Shown here: positions 10,228 to 20,977 of the stretch, one piece after another
Layout of the letters: each line of letters starts with the position of its first letter
How positions within the stretch are numbered: the first letter of the stretch is position 1
NCBI GenBank assembly: GCA_963691705.1
Contig: OY829537.1
Span: forward strand, 24,242,078-24,306,077
Source: Viola odorata
Lineage: Eukaryota > Streptophyta > Magnoliopsida > Malpighiales > Violaceae
Direction: 5' to 3'
DNA length: 64,000 nt
Program-made: the position numbers and the translations under genes
The notes under the pieces: model-generated
Database searches by the model: none
The model's input: only the letters and a program-made list of their open reading frames with translations
Told to the model about the DNA's origin: nothing

Positions 10228-11831
10228 CTAGCAGACTCAACATCGGTCAAGTTGAAGGTGAGAAGATTCACCACTCTTGTCGTCTTCTCCCTAAGTGCAA
10301 CTTTCTCACTTGTCATCTCAGACTCCAGCTCCCTGTGAATGAGAGATGACAATCGGTCTTGAAGCTTTTGAGCTCTGGCTCGAGTCATTGGACCAGCTGG
10401 TGGTAAAGGCACCTGGATGCGTGGATTCGCATCATTCCCTCCCCCTTCGGAAGGATTCGACCTCGAATCTGAATCGGCACCATCAGCAAGTCCATACTCG
10501 TCATCTGTATCAAACAAAACTAAGTCAGAAACATTGAAAGTAGAGCTAACGACACCATACTCACTCGGCAACGCCAGTTTATAGGCATTGTTGTTGATCT
10601 TCTCAACAATCTGGAACGGTCCGTCTCCCCTAGGAGATAGCTTACCGCGACGTTGGTCAGGAAAACGCTCCTTGCGCATATGCAACCAGACCCAATCGCC
10701 CACCTGGAACGTCACTAGCCGTCGGCCATCATTCCGTTTCTGTAGCAGCTTCTCATTCATTCGCTCAATGTTCTGTTTTGCCTTAGCATGTAATTGCTTG
10801 ACAAAATCAGCTTTCTGTGCACCATCTAAACTTACAACATCACTCAACGGTAAATGAGTCAAATCCAAAACAGTTCTAGGATTAAATCCATACACAAGTT
10901 CAAACGGCGAGTAATGAGTAGTAGAATAAACAGCACGGTTGTAAGCAAATTCAATAAACGGTAAATGATCAACCCAAGTAGAAACATGCTTACGAACTAA
11001 CGTGCGTAAAAGTGAACCAAGCGTACGATTCACAACCTCAGTTTGACCATCCGTTTGTGGGTGATAAGAAGTGGAATACAACAATCGGGTACCAAGCTTT
11101 TTCCATAAAACACGCCAAAAATGACTAAGGAACTTAGTATCTCTATCACTCACAATAGTCAAAGGAACACCATTCAAACGGACTACTTCTCGAAAAAATA
11201 AGTCAGCAATCTGAGTAGCATCACAAGTAGTAGAACATGCAATAAAATGGGACATCTTCGAAAATCTGTCCACCACAACAAAGACACTATCCTTTCCAGT
11301 CTTAGACCGAGGCAGCCCTACGACAAAATCCATGGACAGATCGGTCCAAGGATGAGACGGAACAGGTGACGACATGTATTCTCCATGACCAGCATATTTA
11401 GATTTGGCTCGACGACAAGTCAAACATCTAGCAATAATGCGCACTACATCACGCTTCATGTAAGGTCAATAAAAGTGATCATGTAACACATCTAAAATTT
11501 TAGTCACGCCAAAGTGACCTATCAAACCACCACTATGGGCTTCATGCACAAGTAATTCACGAAGAGAACAATGAGGAATACACAACTGTTATCCTTTAAA
11601 TAAATATCCCTCTTGCTTAAAGAATTTAGAACCAGAAATAGAAACGCCTTGCATATAAATATCACCAAAATCAGAATCGGCAGCATAGAGTTCTATAATA
11701 TGCGAAAATCCAAGCAATTTGGCATTAAGAGAAGTAATTAATGCATACCTGCGTGATAAAGCGTCCGCAACGACATTCTCTTTACCTTGCTTGTACTGAA
11801 TGTGATAAGGGAAAGCCTCAATAAATTCCAT
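10191..11831 (-). pseudogene. CRM integrase region, including C-terminal tail into the LTR
   Basis: The frame follows the RNase H end ([18 protein letters not shown]) and contains the H2C2 zinc-binding region (HEAHSGG near 11540, CLTCRR at about 11420), then the DDE core with MDFVVGLPRS, VSDRDTKF and SYHPQTDGQTE, the GPF motif (GPFQIVEKI) and a charged tail. Stops interrupt it at about 11589 (TAA) and 11460 (TGA, replacing the tryptophan of HFYWP). From 11459 the frame is open for 422 codons to 10191, which lies 243 bp inside the LTR. That extension corresponds to the CR-motif region of CRM group A integrases (known). It is not expected to give active integrase because of the upstream stops. 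Confidence 0.9.
10435..10450 (-). other. polypurine tract of the CRM element
   Basis: In element sense the bases immediately before the 3' LTR read GAAGGGGGAGGGAA, a classic plus-strand primer. It is translated in frame as SEGGGN, so the integrase frame runs through it. Confidence 0.88.
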
Positions 11832-13463
11832 CTAAACGGCATGACGCCGATTGAGCTTTCCTTGTCCTTTGAGGTACTTCAAGCTCAAATGGTCAGTGTG
11901 GATGATGAACTCTCTCGGCATCAGGTAGTGTTGCCATGTCTTCAATGCTCGGACAAGAGCATAGAACTCCTTGTCATAGGTCGGATACCGGAGTTGAGCA
12001 TCCTTGAGTTTCTCACTAAAGAAGGCAATCGGCCGTTTCTCCTGCATCAGAACGGCGCCGATTCCTAACCCGCTGGCGTCACACTCTATCTCAAATGCCT
12101 TGTGGAAGTCGGGCAATGCGAGTACCGGAGCGGCATAGAGCCGTTCCTTGAGGGTAGCAAACGCTTCCTCCTGCGGCTGTTCCCACCTGAAAACAACATT
12201 CTTCTTTGTTAAATCATTCAGAGGAACAACGATGGTGCTAAAGTCTTTTACAAATCGTCGATAGAAGCTCGCCAATCCATGGAACGATCTCACATCGGTA
12301 ACGGCCTTCGGCGTCGACCATTCCCGTATCTCGCGGATCTTCTCTTCATCCACTTTAACGCCATCTGCACTCACAATAAAACCAAGAAAGCCAACTTTTT
12401 CTATTGCAAAAGAACACTTACTAGGTTTAGCATATAATTTCTGCTCACGAAGTGTTAGAAAAACTTCCCTAAGATGTAAAACATGTTCATCAAATGATTT
12501 GCTATAGATTAAAATATCATTAAAATAAACTACAACAAATTTGCCAATTAAGTGCCGAAGTATATGGTTCATTAACCTCATAAAGGTACTAGGCGCATTA
12601 GTCAAGCCAAACGGCATAACCATCCATTCATATAAACCATACTTAGTTTTAAAAGCAGTTTTCCATTCATCCCCTTCTTTCATACGAATTTGGTGGTAGC
12701 CACTCATTAAATCAATTTTAGAAAATAACCTACTACCACTTAATTCATCTAACATATCATCTAATCGAGGAATAGGATGGCGATACTTTACAGTGATTTT
12801 GTTGACTGCTCGACAATCAACACACATGCGCCAAGATCCATCTTTCTTTGGAACTAGAATGACTGGAACGGCACATGGAGACAGACTCTCCCGAACGTAC
12901 CCACGCGTAAGCAAATCGTCCACTTGCCGTTGCAGTTCCTTGGTCTCCTCTGGATTGGATCGGTAAGCTGGCCGATGGGGAATGGCCGATCCAGGAACAA
13001 AATCAATCTGATGTTCGATGCCTCGGATCGGTGGTAAACCAGGCGGCATCTCCTCGAGCAGTACGTCGCCAAATTCCTGCAAGAGAGAAGAAATACGAAT
13101 CAGAACGGTATGTGGCCGTTCCGTTTCATCGGAGGTCAAACAAGAGCGAAAACGGATTAGAAGGAGAGGACGGCCTGAGTCAAAACAGTTGTTATGAGAA
13201 ATCATTGCTCTCCTCACTTCGCTCCCCTTGGCATATACACTCAATTTCTTTTTACTTGCCTCTCTTTTTCTCTCAATGTCACTCTCAGCACGCTTACTCT
13301 TTTCGTGCAAATGTTTACACTCTCCCTCCGCATGCTTGCTATTTTCATGCGAATGTTTAAGGCTCACACACTCTGTGTTTTCCTCTTTGCTTTTCACACT
13401 CAAACCTTCTTTTTCTCTCGTAAGCTGTCTTGCAACCTCATATTCAGCATGTGACTTAGCAAG
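11832..13463 (-). pseudogene. CRM reverse transcriptase and RNase H, catalytically altered
   Basis: In frame with gag and separated from it only by a TGA at 13464-13466. After a lysine/glutamate/histidine-rich linker come the reverse transcriptase blocks: [46 protein letters not shown] and [12 protein letters not shown]. The active-site motif reads YFNDI where the family has YFDDI (or YVDDI), so one catalytic aspartate is asparagine, a one-base G-to-A change. RNase H follows with [11 protein letters not shown]. The frame ends at a TAG (11832-11834) in place of a tryptophan codon. The enzyme should be dead even if translated. Confidence 0.92.
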
Positions 13464-15228
13464 TCATTGCTGATCCTCAAACACTTCAGCTTGTGTTAAC
13501 GGTGCCAAGGTGAATTTCTTGCCATCCTTAACTAACTTGTAGAGATTACTCTTCCCTTCATGATTCGCTTCGCGATCAAACTGCCATGGTCGTCCAAGAA
13601 GGATATGGCTGGTTTGCATCGGTACAACATCACAGAGAACCTCATCTTGGTATTTGCCGATCCGAAACTTAACAAGTACCTGTTTGGTCACCTTAAGACC
13701 GTTGTCATCCGTCATCCAGTGTAGAAGATACGGTTTCGGATGCTTTACCGTCGGCAACTCCAGTTTATGAACCATCAGCGCACTGGCACAGTTGGTGCAG
13801 CTTCCGTTGTCAATAATAATAGAGCAGCCCTTGTTATCAATCACACCTCGGGTATGGAACAGATTGGTTCGTTGCTCCTCATCACACACTTCTTCTTTGG
13901 ACTGTACGTTCAGGTTCCGTCGGATCACAAGCAACCGAACCTGCTCACCTCTCTGATAATCATTATCCGAATTGACACTACCAACTTCCTCAGGTTCCGA
14001 TTCCTCCAGATCATCATCCGATTCTTCTTCTCCATTCGGCCTGATGATGAAGACTCTCTTATTCGGGCACTCCGATTTCTTGTGTCCTCGGCCGTTACAT
14101 TTGAAACAGACTATTTCCCTAGTGGGTGGCCGATCCACAGGTGGAGTATAAGATTTGGTCGTAACTGTTTTGGAAGGAATAATGGCACTGGAGGAGCTCT
14201 TTGGAACGGTAGAAGCCGTTCTGTCTTCCTTATTCCAAGACGGCTTCTTCCACGGTGTCGACCCAGTAGACTTAGAAGAGCTCTTAGCTTTCCGATGCTT
14301 CTCAATCTTTTGAGCCATGTGAAGCATCTCCTCAAGAGTATTGTATTGCGTCAGCTCCAGGGCGTCGGCAATCTCTGCATTCAAACCAGCAATGAACCGA
14401 GCCATCGTTACCTCAGGTTCCTCAGTAATCTTTGCCTGAGCTAAAGCAATCTCCATCTCATTAAAGTAGGCACCAACTCCCTTGCTGCCTTGCTTCAAGG
14501 TCTGGAGCCGTTGATGGAGTTCACGGTGAAAGTGGGCAGGGACAAACCGTTGGTTCATCGCCTGTTTCATCTCGCCCCAATTAGAAATCGGGCTAGCATA
14601 AACAGTCGCTCGCTTCAGGTTGAGCTGCTCCCACCAATGACTTGCATACCCACTGAATTCTACTGCTGCTAGCTGAACCTTTTTACTCTCCGAATAATTG
14701 TGGCATAAGAAAATAACATCTACCTTCCTTTCCCAAGTCAGGTAGGCATCAGGGTCGTCAGTACCCTCAAACGGAGGTATCTTCATTTTGATGCTGCTGA
14801 GATTAGCATCCGATCGGTCCTCCTCCCGTTCTCTTCTACCACCCCGATCATCCCTTCTCCCCCCCCCCCCTCGGTCCGTCCCGAGCATATATCCATCCTT
14901 CTCCCCCGTCAGGTTCTTCTTCCAGATCTGGTTGTGGGACTTGTGGCCCACGTCTAGCAAGTCGCCTGGGAGGAACGTTGGCCAGCTCACGCCGCCGATT
15001 CATATCACGTGGTCGACGGGCGTTGTCATCTTCTTCGGATAGATCGGTCATACGTCCATCGTATCGGTCCTCCACTGCCTTAGGGTTCGGGTTTATGGCA
15101 GCTAACGTTTCCACCCTAGCCATCCTTGCATCGGCAGTTAGTTGCCGTTCAGTCATTGCTCTGAGCTGTTCCGTTATGTTGGCTAGCATAGCCGATAGAT
15201 CGGGTTGTTGTACTCCTTCGTGAGACAT
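13464..15228 (-). pseudogene. CRM gag and protease, frameshifted at a G run
   Basis: Gag starts at the ATG 15226-15228 (MSHEGVQQPDLSAMLANI). The frame is lost at the long C run (G run in sense) near 14858-14872 and resumes one base away with DRGGRREREEDRSD. Capsid-like sequence follows (PPFEGTDDPDAYLTWERKVD, a WW-EQL block), then a CCHC zinc knuckle CFKCNGRGHKKSEC near 14075, and a protease with IIDNGSCTN at about 13800 and ILLGRPWQFD near 13595. A TGA at 13464 ends the frame and pol continues in the same phase, so the TGA is either a nonsense mutation or a readthrough site. I favour mutation, since other stops in the element look the same. Confidence 0.9.
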
Positions 15229-16204
15229 CTATTAATTTCCTGAAATGCACAACATAAAAGAAAACGTAAAATTGCACTATTCCTAGCACTCCCTCACGTG
15301 TTTACTCTCGTGTTTACTCACTCTAATAATCTCACAAATTCTCTCAAAAATCTCCTGCAATGTTCAAGTGTTAGTGAGACTCAAGAATCCAAAGAAAAAG
15401 CTTCCAAGAAGACTCTCAAAGAAAACTAGCTTCAAACAAAACGGGATACTTGGTATTTGATTAATTGCAAGATCAACCAATTAAACAAATAACAAGTGGA
15501 GTGGAAAACAATATTAAAGAATGAAAGAAAAGCTCTATTTGACTCGAAAGGACTCAAATAAAATTAATCTCCAATATAATATTATAGAGTTTATGTTGCA
15601 TAGGTGAAAGAATAACTAAGATTTGCCTTTAGAAAGTGGAAGACAAAAGCAGAGAATATTCCAAATTAAAAAGGTAGTGGGTGCGGGACAAGACAAAGTG
15701 GAAGGATGGGTTGCCTTTTACTTTTAGAAATAACTTATAGTATACCCTGAAAAGTTTGTTTAAACAAATGATTGCACATGGGATGCAATAATTTTGAACG
15801 GATGTGGGATAAGTGGACAAACAACACAAATAAATTTCTTGTCATTGAAACGGATCAAACCATATTCTTGTGCTGCCTTCTTATAATTTTTTTTTTTTTA
15901 TACTGATTTCACAAATCCCAGTTCAGTAGAACGAATGTAACTTTTGTTTCAGGTGTCCAAATCACTCGATTCCTTTTGATTAGGAATCTTAACAGGCACA
16001 ACTTTCCAACGAGACCAAAAACACCCAAATCGGACTTCAACAGCTATACTTAAAAATCAAATTTTGATAACTGACCAGAATTTGCACATATACGAACCAA
16101 GCACAGCAAAGAAATCGGTTTTGAATGGGGTAGAATGAATTACCGATTTCAACAATGAAAACTTGAAACAAATAAAGATACTTACCAATCTTTGAACGCC
16201 TTAA
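15229..16204 (-). other. CRM 5' leader
   Basis: Nearly 1 kb between the primer site and the gag start. There is no long frame. Sequence is AT-rich with a T run at 15889-15900. Confidence 0.7.
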
Positions 16205-16218
16205 GCTCCGCTACCAAC
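16205..16218 (-). other. primer-binding site of the CRM element
   Basis: In element sense the LTR end is followed by GT then TGGTAGCGGAGC. This resembles the initiator-tRNA-Met complement TGGTATCAGAGC but differs in the middle. The same string follows the second CRM-type LTR at 63848, so it is a family feature rather than decay. Confidence 0.75.
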
Positions 16219-17163
16219 TGATACGATCCTGGTTCCTTAGGATGCGTAGCACCAATTTTGATCGTTGTTCAAAGACGGATTTCCTGCGGAAGTAAATAAC
16301 TCGACAAGTACGAGCTTAGACCACTTAGCTAACCTGTGCTAAGAGCCCTAATCGATTTCAAGTCAAGGGTCTTGAATCGGGTTCTTAGGACTAGACTCAA
16401 CAATGTGAGAATCACACTAAGATAAACGACACAATAATGCAACTCCAAGATTTACTTGTATACGACTCAAGTGTTACGGACTTAAGAAGAACAAGGTTCA
16501 ACCAACTTGAACAAGGGGCAAGTATTGAAGAAACAAAGTTCTGTATTTATCAAATAAAAGCCAAGTTTCTAAGGAGGCCAAGCGACTCCTTATATAGGTT
16601 ACAAGCAAACCCTAATTCCATAATAGGAATAATAAATAAAGTAAAACACTTAACTAATTAATTAACTAAGCTAAAATAAATAGAAAGTCGCAGCCTTGCT
16701 AAAACAGTCAACGCGCGTCAACTCCAGGCTAGGCGAAACGGACAGGAGCCGTTATCATTAAGAGCAGACAGGTGTGAACGCGGAACGGGTACATCAATCG
16801 GCATGCGCGACAGATGCTAGAATCGGCAACGGCTAAGTGAAACGGACAAGTGCCGTTTTGATCCAAACGGGTCAGTGCCGTTTTGAGTGAAACGGACAGA
16901 TGTCGTTTGGATGGAACGGTCAAGTGTCGTTTGCGTGAAACGGTTCCATGCCGTTTCTAGCAGACTCAACATCGGTCAAGTTGAAGGTGAGAAGATTCAC
17001 CACTCTTGTCGTCTTCTCCCTAAGTGCAGCTTTCTCACTTGTCATCTCAGACTCCAGCTCCTTGTGAATGAGAGATGTCAATCGGTCTTGAAGCTTTTGA
17101 GCTCTGGCTCGAGTCATTGGACTAGCTGGTGGTAAAGGCACCTGGATGCGTGGATTCGCATCA
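16219..17163 (-). repeat. 5' LTR of the CRM element
   Basis: 945 bp copy matching 9490-10434 with about 15 substitutions and no indel that I could find. TATA box at 16588-16598; palindrome array at 16736-16956. Confidence 0.97.
16736..16956 (-). promoter_or_regulatory. array of AAACGG palindromes in U3 (right LTR)
   Basis: Same six units as in the left LTR, offset by 6729 bp. One arm that reads GTCATTT at the left copy reads GTCGTTT here, nearer the consensus. This is the copy that would drive transcription of the element. Confidence 0.75.
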
Positions 17164-17438
17164 CCAGACCGGCCCGAAAATTTCCGGGCTTCCCTTTGGA
17201 TTGGCCCGGACCGGCCCGGACATTAACGGGCCAGGCCGGGCCGGTTCAAGTTTTGGCGGGTCGAACCGGGCCAGTTTCGGGCCTGACCCGACTTCTTTCT
17301 TCTTCTTCTTTTTTTTTTTTTTACATGTTTAGAAGGAAAAAGAAAGAAAATAGAAAGTGGGAGCCAAGAGGATTCGAACCTCTCCCCTTTAAGAAGATTA
17401 ATGAGGAGTTAACCATCAAACCAAATAGAAACTTTGAT

Positions 17439-17442
<4 letters not shown>

Positions 17443-17488
<46 letters not shown>

Positions 17489-17515
17489 TTATATATATTT
17501 ATATATTTATATATT
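17443..17515 (+). repeat. (TA)n microsatellite
   Basis: Long run of TA with TTTATA interruptions inside the hAT element. Confidence 0.95.
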
Positions 17516-17653
17516 TTTCCGGTCCTCCGGGCCGCCGGGCCGGTTCTCGGGTTTGAGCAATGGGAGACCCGGACCGGCCTGGAAAATTCCGGGTCGGGCC
17601 AAAAAACAGCGGGTTCCGGGCCGGTTCGGGTTTTGTTCACCCCTAATGGTTAC

Positions 17654-18140
17654 TATCTAGCAAGATTGACAATTTCTATATACAAAGGGATAAGTGTAGG
17701 AAGTTTATTGGTTTTCGAACGTCTCTATTAAGAGACTAATTGTGAAGTTTTATAGTGTGAAGTTTTGTAGTGTAATATTTGATGATATTTAGAGCTAGTG
17801 TTTGTACGCAACAATTGGTAATAAGAATCCATCATATGTGATTTTTGTTGTGAGTGTGTAAGAATCGACAATAAATTAAGATTGTCGTGTTCGACGCGGA
17901 ATAGTTTGTGCAAATTTGTTTGTAGTCCTAATAAGTTATGATGATTATGTAATTGAATACTCTTGATAATAAGAGAATACTAACAATGATCATATGATAA
18001 TACAAATCAAACCTTGCTTATTATTTCGTTGGATTAATGATAATGGTAATAGATTTTTGCATGATATATAAGAATCACTCACTATAAATAAATAAAACAC
18101 AAAGCACTTATTTCTAGATGATCTTTTTGTTGGACTCTAA
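17654..18140. other. AT-rich spacer
   Basis: I see no gene, terminal repeats or RNA features between the hAT element and the snRNA-type promoter. Confidence 0.35.
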
Positions 18141-18149
18141 TAGAAGGCC

Positions 18150-18407
18150 GGTGCAATGAGCCCAAGCATCAATCACAGCCCATAGTACAAAAGTTAGAAA
18201 TCCATACATGGAAAACCTAGGCCCAGTTAAAGTAGTTAAGGATGAGAAAAAGAAGACACCAAATGAAACAGCACTAAAAATACTACATCGCTAAGACACA
18301 AAGTTAGACAGCGAAGAGACGCTATATAAAGAGGCTGCACGCCCTCGTTACAACCCACGCAGTTGCACGTCGAGCACATAGCGTAGTGGCATACGTCTAT
18401 ATTTTTT
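18150..18407 (+). promoter_or_regulatory. snRNA-type promoter (USE, TATA, RGCCCR motifs) with short unknown transcript region
   Basis: Three RGCCCR-type motifs (GAGCCCAAG, CAGCCCATAG, AGGCCCAGT) at 18150-18235 precede ATACTACATCGC at about 18280. That matches the plant snRNA upstream element RTCCCACATCG at 9 of 11 places. A TATA box (TATATAAA, 18323-18330) follows 32 bp after the element. This spacing is about one helical turn longer than in U6 genes and fits RNA polymerase II snRNA promoters (known rule). The predicted start near 18355 does not begin any U1, U2, U4, U5 or U3 RNA that I recognise. TAGCGTAGTGG at 18380-18390 matches a tRNA A box, and a T6 run ends at 18407, where a Tourist element is inserted. 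It may be an orphan promoter or an unfamiliar small RNA gene. Confidence 0.5.
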
Positions 18408-18408
18408 A

Positions 18409-18915
18409 GGATCTGTTTGGCGTTCCGGTTTGGTGGGAAAATGACTTTTGGGAAAATGTTGAGTGGGAAAATGACTTTTGGGAAACGGAGTGTGCTGTTT
18501 GGTAAAAAAAATCAAAAGTGTTGTGAGGTATCTGAAGTGTTTGGTAAAATGACCATAAAGGGCATAAAACCCATTTTTAAAAAATTAATAAAAATAGGAA
18601 AAATGGATCTAGAATTATTTATCTTGAAATAAAGATTTTATTGTGATAGTTTTTAATTTATTTTGTTGGTTATATAACGTTAAAAAATTAAAAAGAAATG
18701 AAAAAGAAAAAAAAAAGAGAGAGAGAGAGGCCAAATTGGTCTTCAATTTGCGGAATGGAGCATTTTGCTCTATTCCCTCACCCGCTACTTTTCTCATTTC
18801 CCCACCCAAAAACCCACTTTTTCATTTCCCCAATGGTGTTTAACAAACACCAAAATTTCATTTTGGGTTGACAAATGTTGGGTTGGGTACCCAACCCCAA
18901 ACCCCAAACAACCAC
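18409..18915. mobile_element. Tourist-like (PIF/Harbinger) MITE
   Basis: The ends GGATCTGTTTGGCGTTCC and GGGGTTTGGGGTTGTTTGGTGG-like right arm (on the minus strand) form an imperfect terminal repeat containing TGTTTGG. TTA is duplicated at 18406-18408 and 18916-18918. No transposase. The GGGAAAATGACTTTTGGG tandem motifs inside open a spurious frame. Confidence 0.7.
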
Positions 18916-18918
18916 TTA

Positions 18919-20796
18919 ATGGTCTTGCTCAAAGAGTAAGCCCCACAACAATTCTAGTAAAATTTACTTTTTCAGGTTTTAGACTTGTGATTTTAATTGA
19001 TTAGATTAGTTGTTTTTCTACTGGAATAAGTAGAAAGTATACTCGGATTAGGTTTTTACCTTACAAGTACTCAAATGGAATTGAAATAGCAGAAAGTATA
19101 CTCGAAAAGATATTTTGCTACTCGAAAATATATTTTGCTACTTGGGAATGATTTTGAAGCACCGTTTGATCACCTGGTTGAACTAATGACTCACCCAGAA
19201 GCTTATCCATTCAATATTTTCCTAACTCTACTATATTATGACTAATATTGTTCATACTAATTTAACCGATCCATTAAAAATAATTAATTAGTTCATACAC
19301 AATTATTGAATAAATGACCTCCTAGTTAAGAGAATGGTTTTGCAAAGCTTAAAAGTTGACTTAACATTGGCCACAAATTGATTATGCTTATTTCGGATTT
19401 TATAATAATGAAATGGAGATCGATATACAATCATCACCCATCTCATGACTTTTTAGGAAAAACAATGATAATACTAATAATAACAAAAACGTTAGTGTGT
19501 GTGTACTTGTGGATGTATGGAGCCACACGTTCATTTCTGTTCGGCAGATGATCTATATGCATCAAATTCAAGCCATGTGGATATTGGGCCAGGAAAAAGA
19601 GAGGAAGAGTTTCATTGCAGAAACCGGTTAGTTATAGGGAAGCAAACAACATATGGGATCTACCTAAGATTTTTTAAATGATACTTTTTGTGTATGAGTA
19701 TTTAGGTTTATTCTAAAATATCTCATTCTATTAAAAAATTAACTTTTTTTATATATACTTTTTATTTCTTTTATTATTTCGATATAGTAACGTATAAACA
19801 TATCAGCACTCTATGAGGTCTAAATCACAGGTTTAATTAATTATCAAGGAAGTTGCTTGAGTTGAAATTCATAAAAGAAGGAAAAGGGAACATGGAAAAA
19901 AAATAAAAAAAGAGACTAAAAGAAAAGGAAAGAAGTTGTTGGACAAATTACATTGCAAATTGACATGCATCTAGAAGAAGACCAGGTAGACTAGAATCTA
20001 TTCCTCTGCTCACAAGTCGCAACAGATGTAACGAGTGAATTGGAACGCGTTATCAGATCAGTCCGAGCCAACCCAGCAGCACCAACGCAACGCTGCTGCT
20101 GCAGGACCCCCTCGCCCGTGTCCATCATTCCCTATCATATCCCATTCTTGCCTACAAAGTTCCTCCTTCCACCAAACTAATTACTCATGCCGATGCCTTT
20201 TTTATCTAAAAGGTCTAAAACAGCCCATGGCCGTATAATTTATGGGTTGTTTTTGCTAATAATAAAAGTATCAATAGAAGTTTTGAAATATATTCGAATC
20301 TCACCTCTACCTATTAAAAAAATAGTGTTTAAGATACTAATATTTTTATTAACTTTTATACTAAAAGTACGCGTATCATTTTCACATTCACTTAGTAATT
20401 ATTTATTTAAATAAAAATATAACCTAATTTCGAATCATATCTTCACATATTAGTTAATACAATCAGGTAGTAAAATAGTTACTATCCTAAACATTATTTA
20501 CTAAAATAAAAGTGAATTCATTGAGTCATAATTAATCTTAATTATTTACATTAAATTGTTCCATGTATAAAGTATTTTCTGTATGTAATTACTCTATATA
20601 CCATTATCAAACTAATGTAAATTAAACTAACATGCAAATCATCCTTAATCGACCCACCTAATATAAATCACCGAAAATAGAAAATAAATAAAGAGAAAAT
20701 AAGAACAACAAAAGATTTATTTCTGAATTTTTCACTCTATTTTTGTTGTTGTTGAGAATTATCTTTCTTTCTCTATCACTGTATATAATTATATAT
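18919..20796. other. spacer, nothing recognised
   Basis: AT-rich. The repeated phrase AGAAAGTATACTCG occurs twice near 19030 and 19090. No supported gene or transposon ends. Confidence 0.35.
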
Positions 20797-20806
20797 CATT
20801 GATGGC

Positions 20807-20967
20807 GGAAAAAACTTGGGTAGATCATGATCTACCTACATCATGATCTAGGATGATGACACGTGCCCCAAATAGTGCTAGAATACCACTATTCTTGACA
20901 CGTTTGGACACATGTTATCATCCTACATCATGATGTAGATAGATCATGATCTACCCAAGTTTTACTG
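20807..20967. mobile_element. Mutator-type MITE with 10 bp target duplication
   Basis: 161 bp foldback. The arms share AAAACTTGGGTAGATCATGA at both ends and extend inward to GGATGATGACACGTG. The 10 bp direct repeat CATTGATGGC flanks it at 20797-20806 and 20968-20977, in the size range of Mutator target duplications. Confidence 0.8.
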
Positions 20968-20977
20968 CATTGATGGC

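Larger units (their letters stand above)
9490..10434 (-). repeat. 3' LTR of the CRM element
   Basis: Starts TGATACGATCC and ends GGATTCGCATCA on the plus strand; in element sense it begins TGATGCGAATCC. It includes the last ~80 codons of the integrase frame (stop at 10191), a palindrome array (10007-10227) and a TATA box (9859-9869). Confidence 0.97.
9490..17163 (-). mobile_element. CRM-clade Ty3/gypsy (chromovirus) retrotransposon, minus orientation
   Basis: Two 945 bp LTRs bound an element of 7674 bp with the target duplication CCAGA at 9485-9489 and 17164-17168. Order in its own sense: 5' LTR, primer site, gag, protease, reverse transcriptase, RNase H, integrase running through the polypurine tract into the 3' LTR. 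The reverse transcriptase sequence ([15 protein letters not shown], then [19 protein letters not shown]) and the integrase tail encoded inside the LTR match the CRM clade, whose members concentrate at centromeres (known). By eye the LTRs differ at about 15 of 945 sites, roughly 1.6 percent, so insertion is recent. Even so, the coding region is broken by several stops, a gag frameshift and a catalytic substitution. Confidence 0.95.
9451..17645. mobile_element. hAT-type non-autonomous element split by a CRM retrotransposon
   Basis: The outer ends TAGGAGTGTACACGGGCC and GGGTTTTGTTCACCCCTA form an imperfect terminal inverted repeat. They are flanked by the 8 bp duplication ATGGTTAC (9443-9450 and 17646-17653), the hAT signature. 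Without the nested retrotransposon (9490-17163) and its duplicated CCAGA, the element is about 515 bp. It is rich in GGCCCGG/CCGGGCC blocks, as in common plant hAT MITEs. It carries a TA microsatellite and a tRNA T-arm-like GATTCGAACCTC stretch near 17370. Confidence 0.85.

Noticed and set aside
13740..14444. Long plus-strand frame of 234 codons
   Set aside because: Antisense shadow of the CRM gag-protease region.
17350..17412. tRNA-like T-arm GATTCGAACCTC within the hAT element
   Set aside because: No anticodon arm, acceptor stem or matching A box at tRNA spacing; common ornament of plant hAT MITEs.
18417..18632. Frame with repeated GKMTFGK peptides
   Set aside because: It is translated from short tandem repeats inside a Tourist-like MITE.
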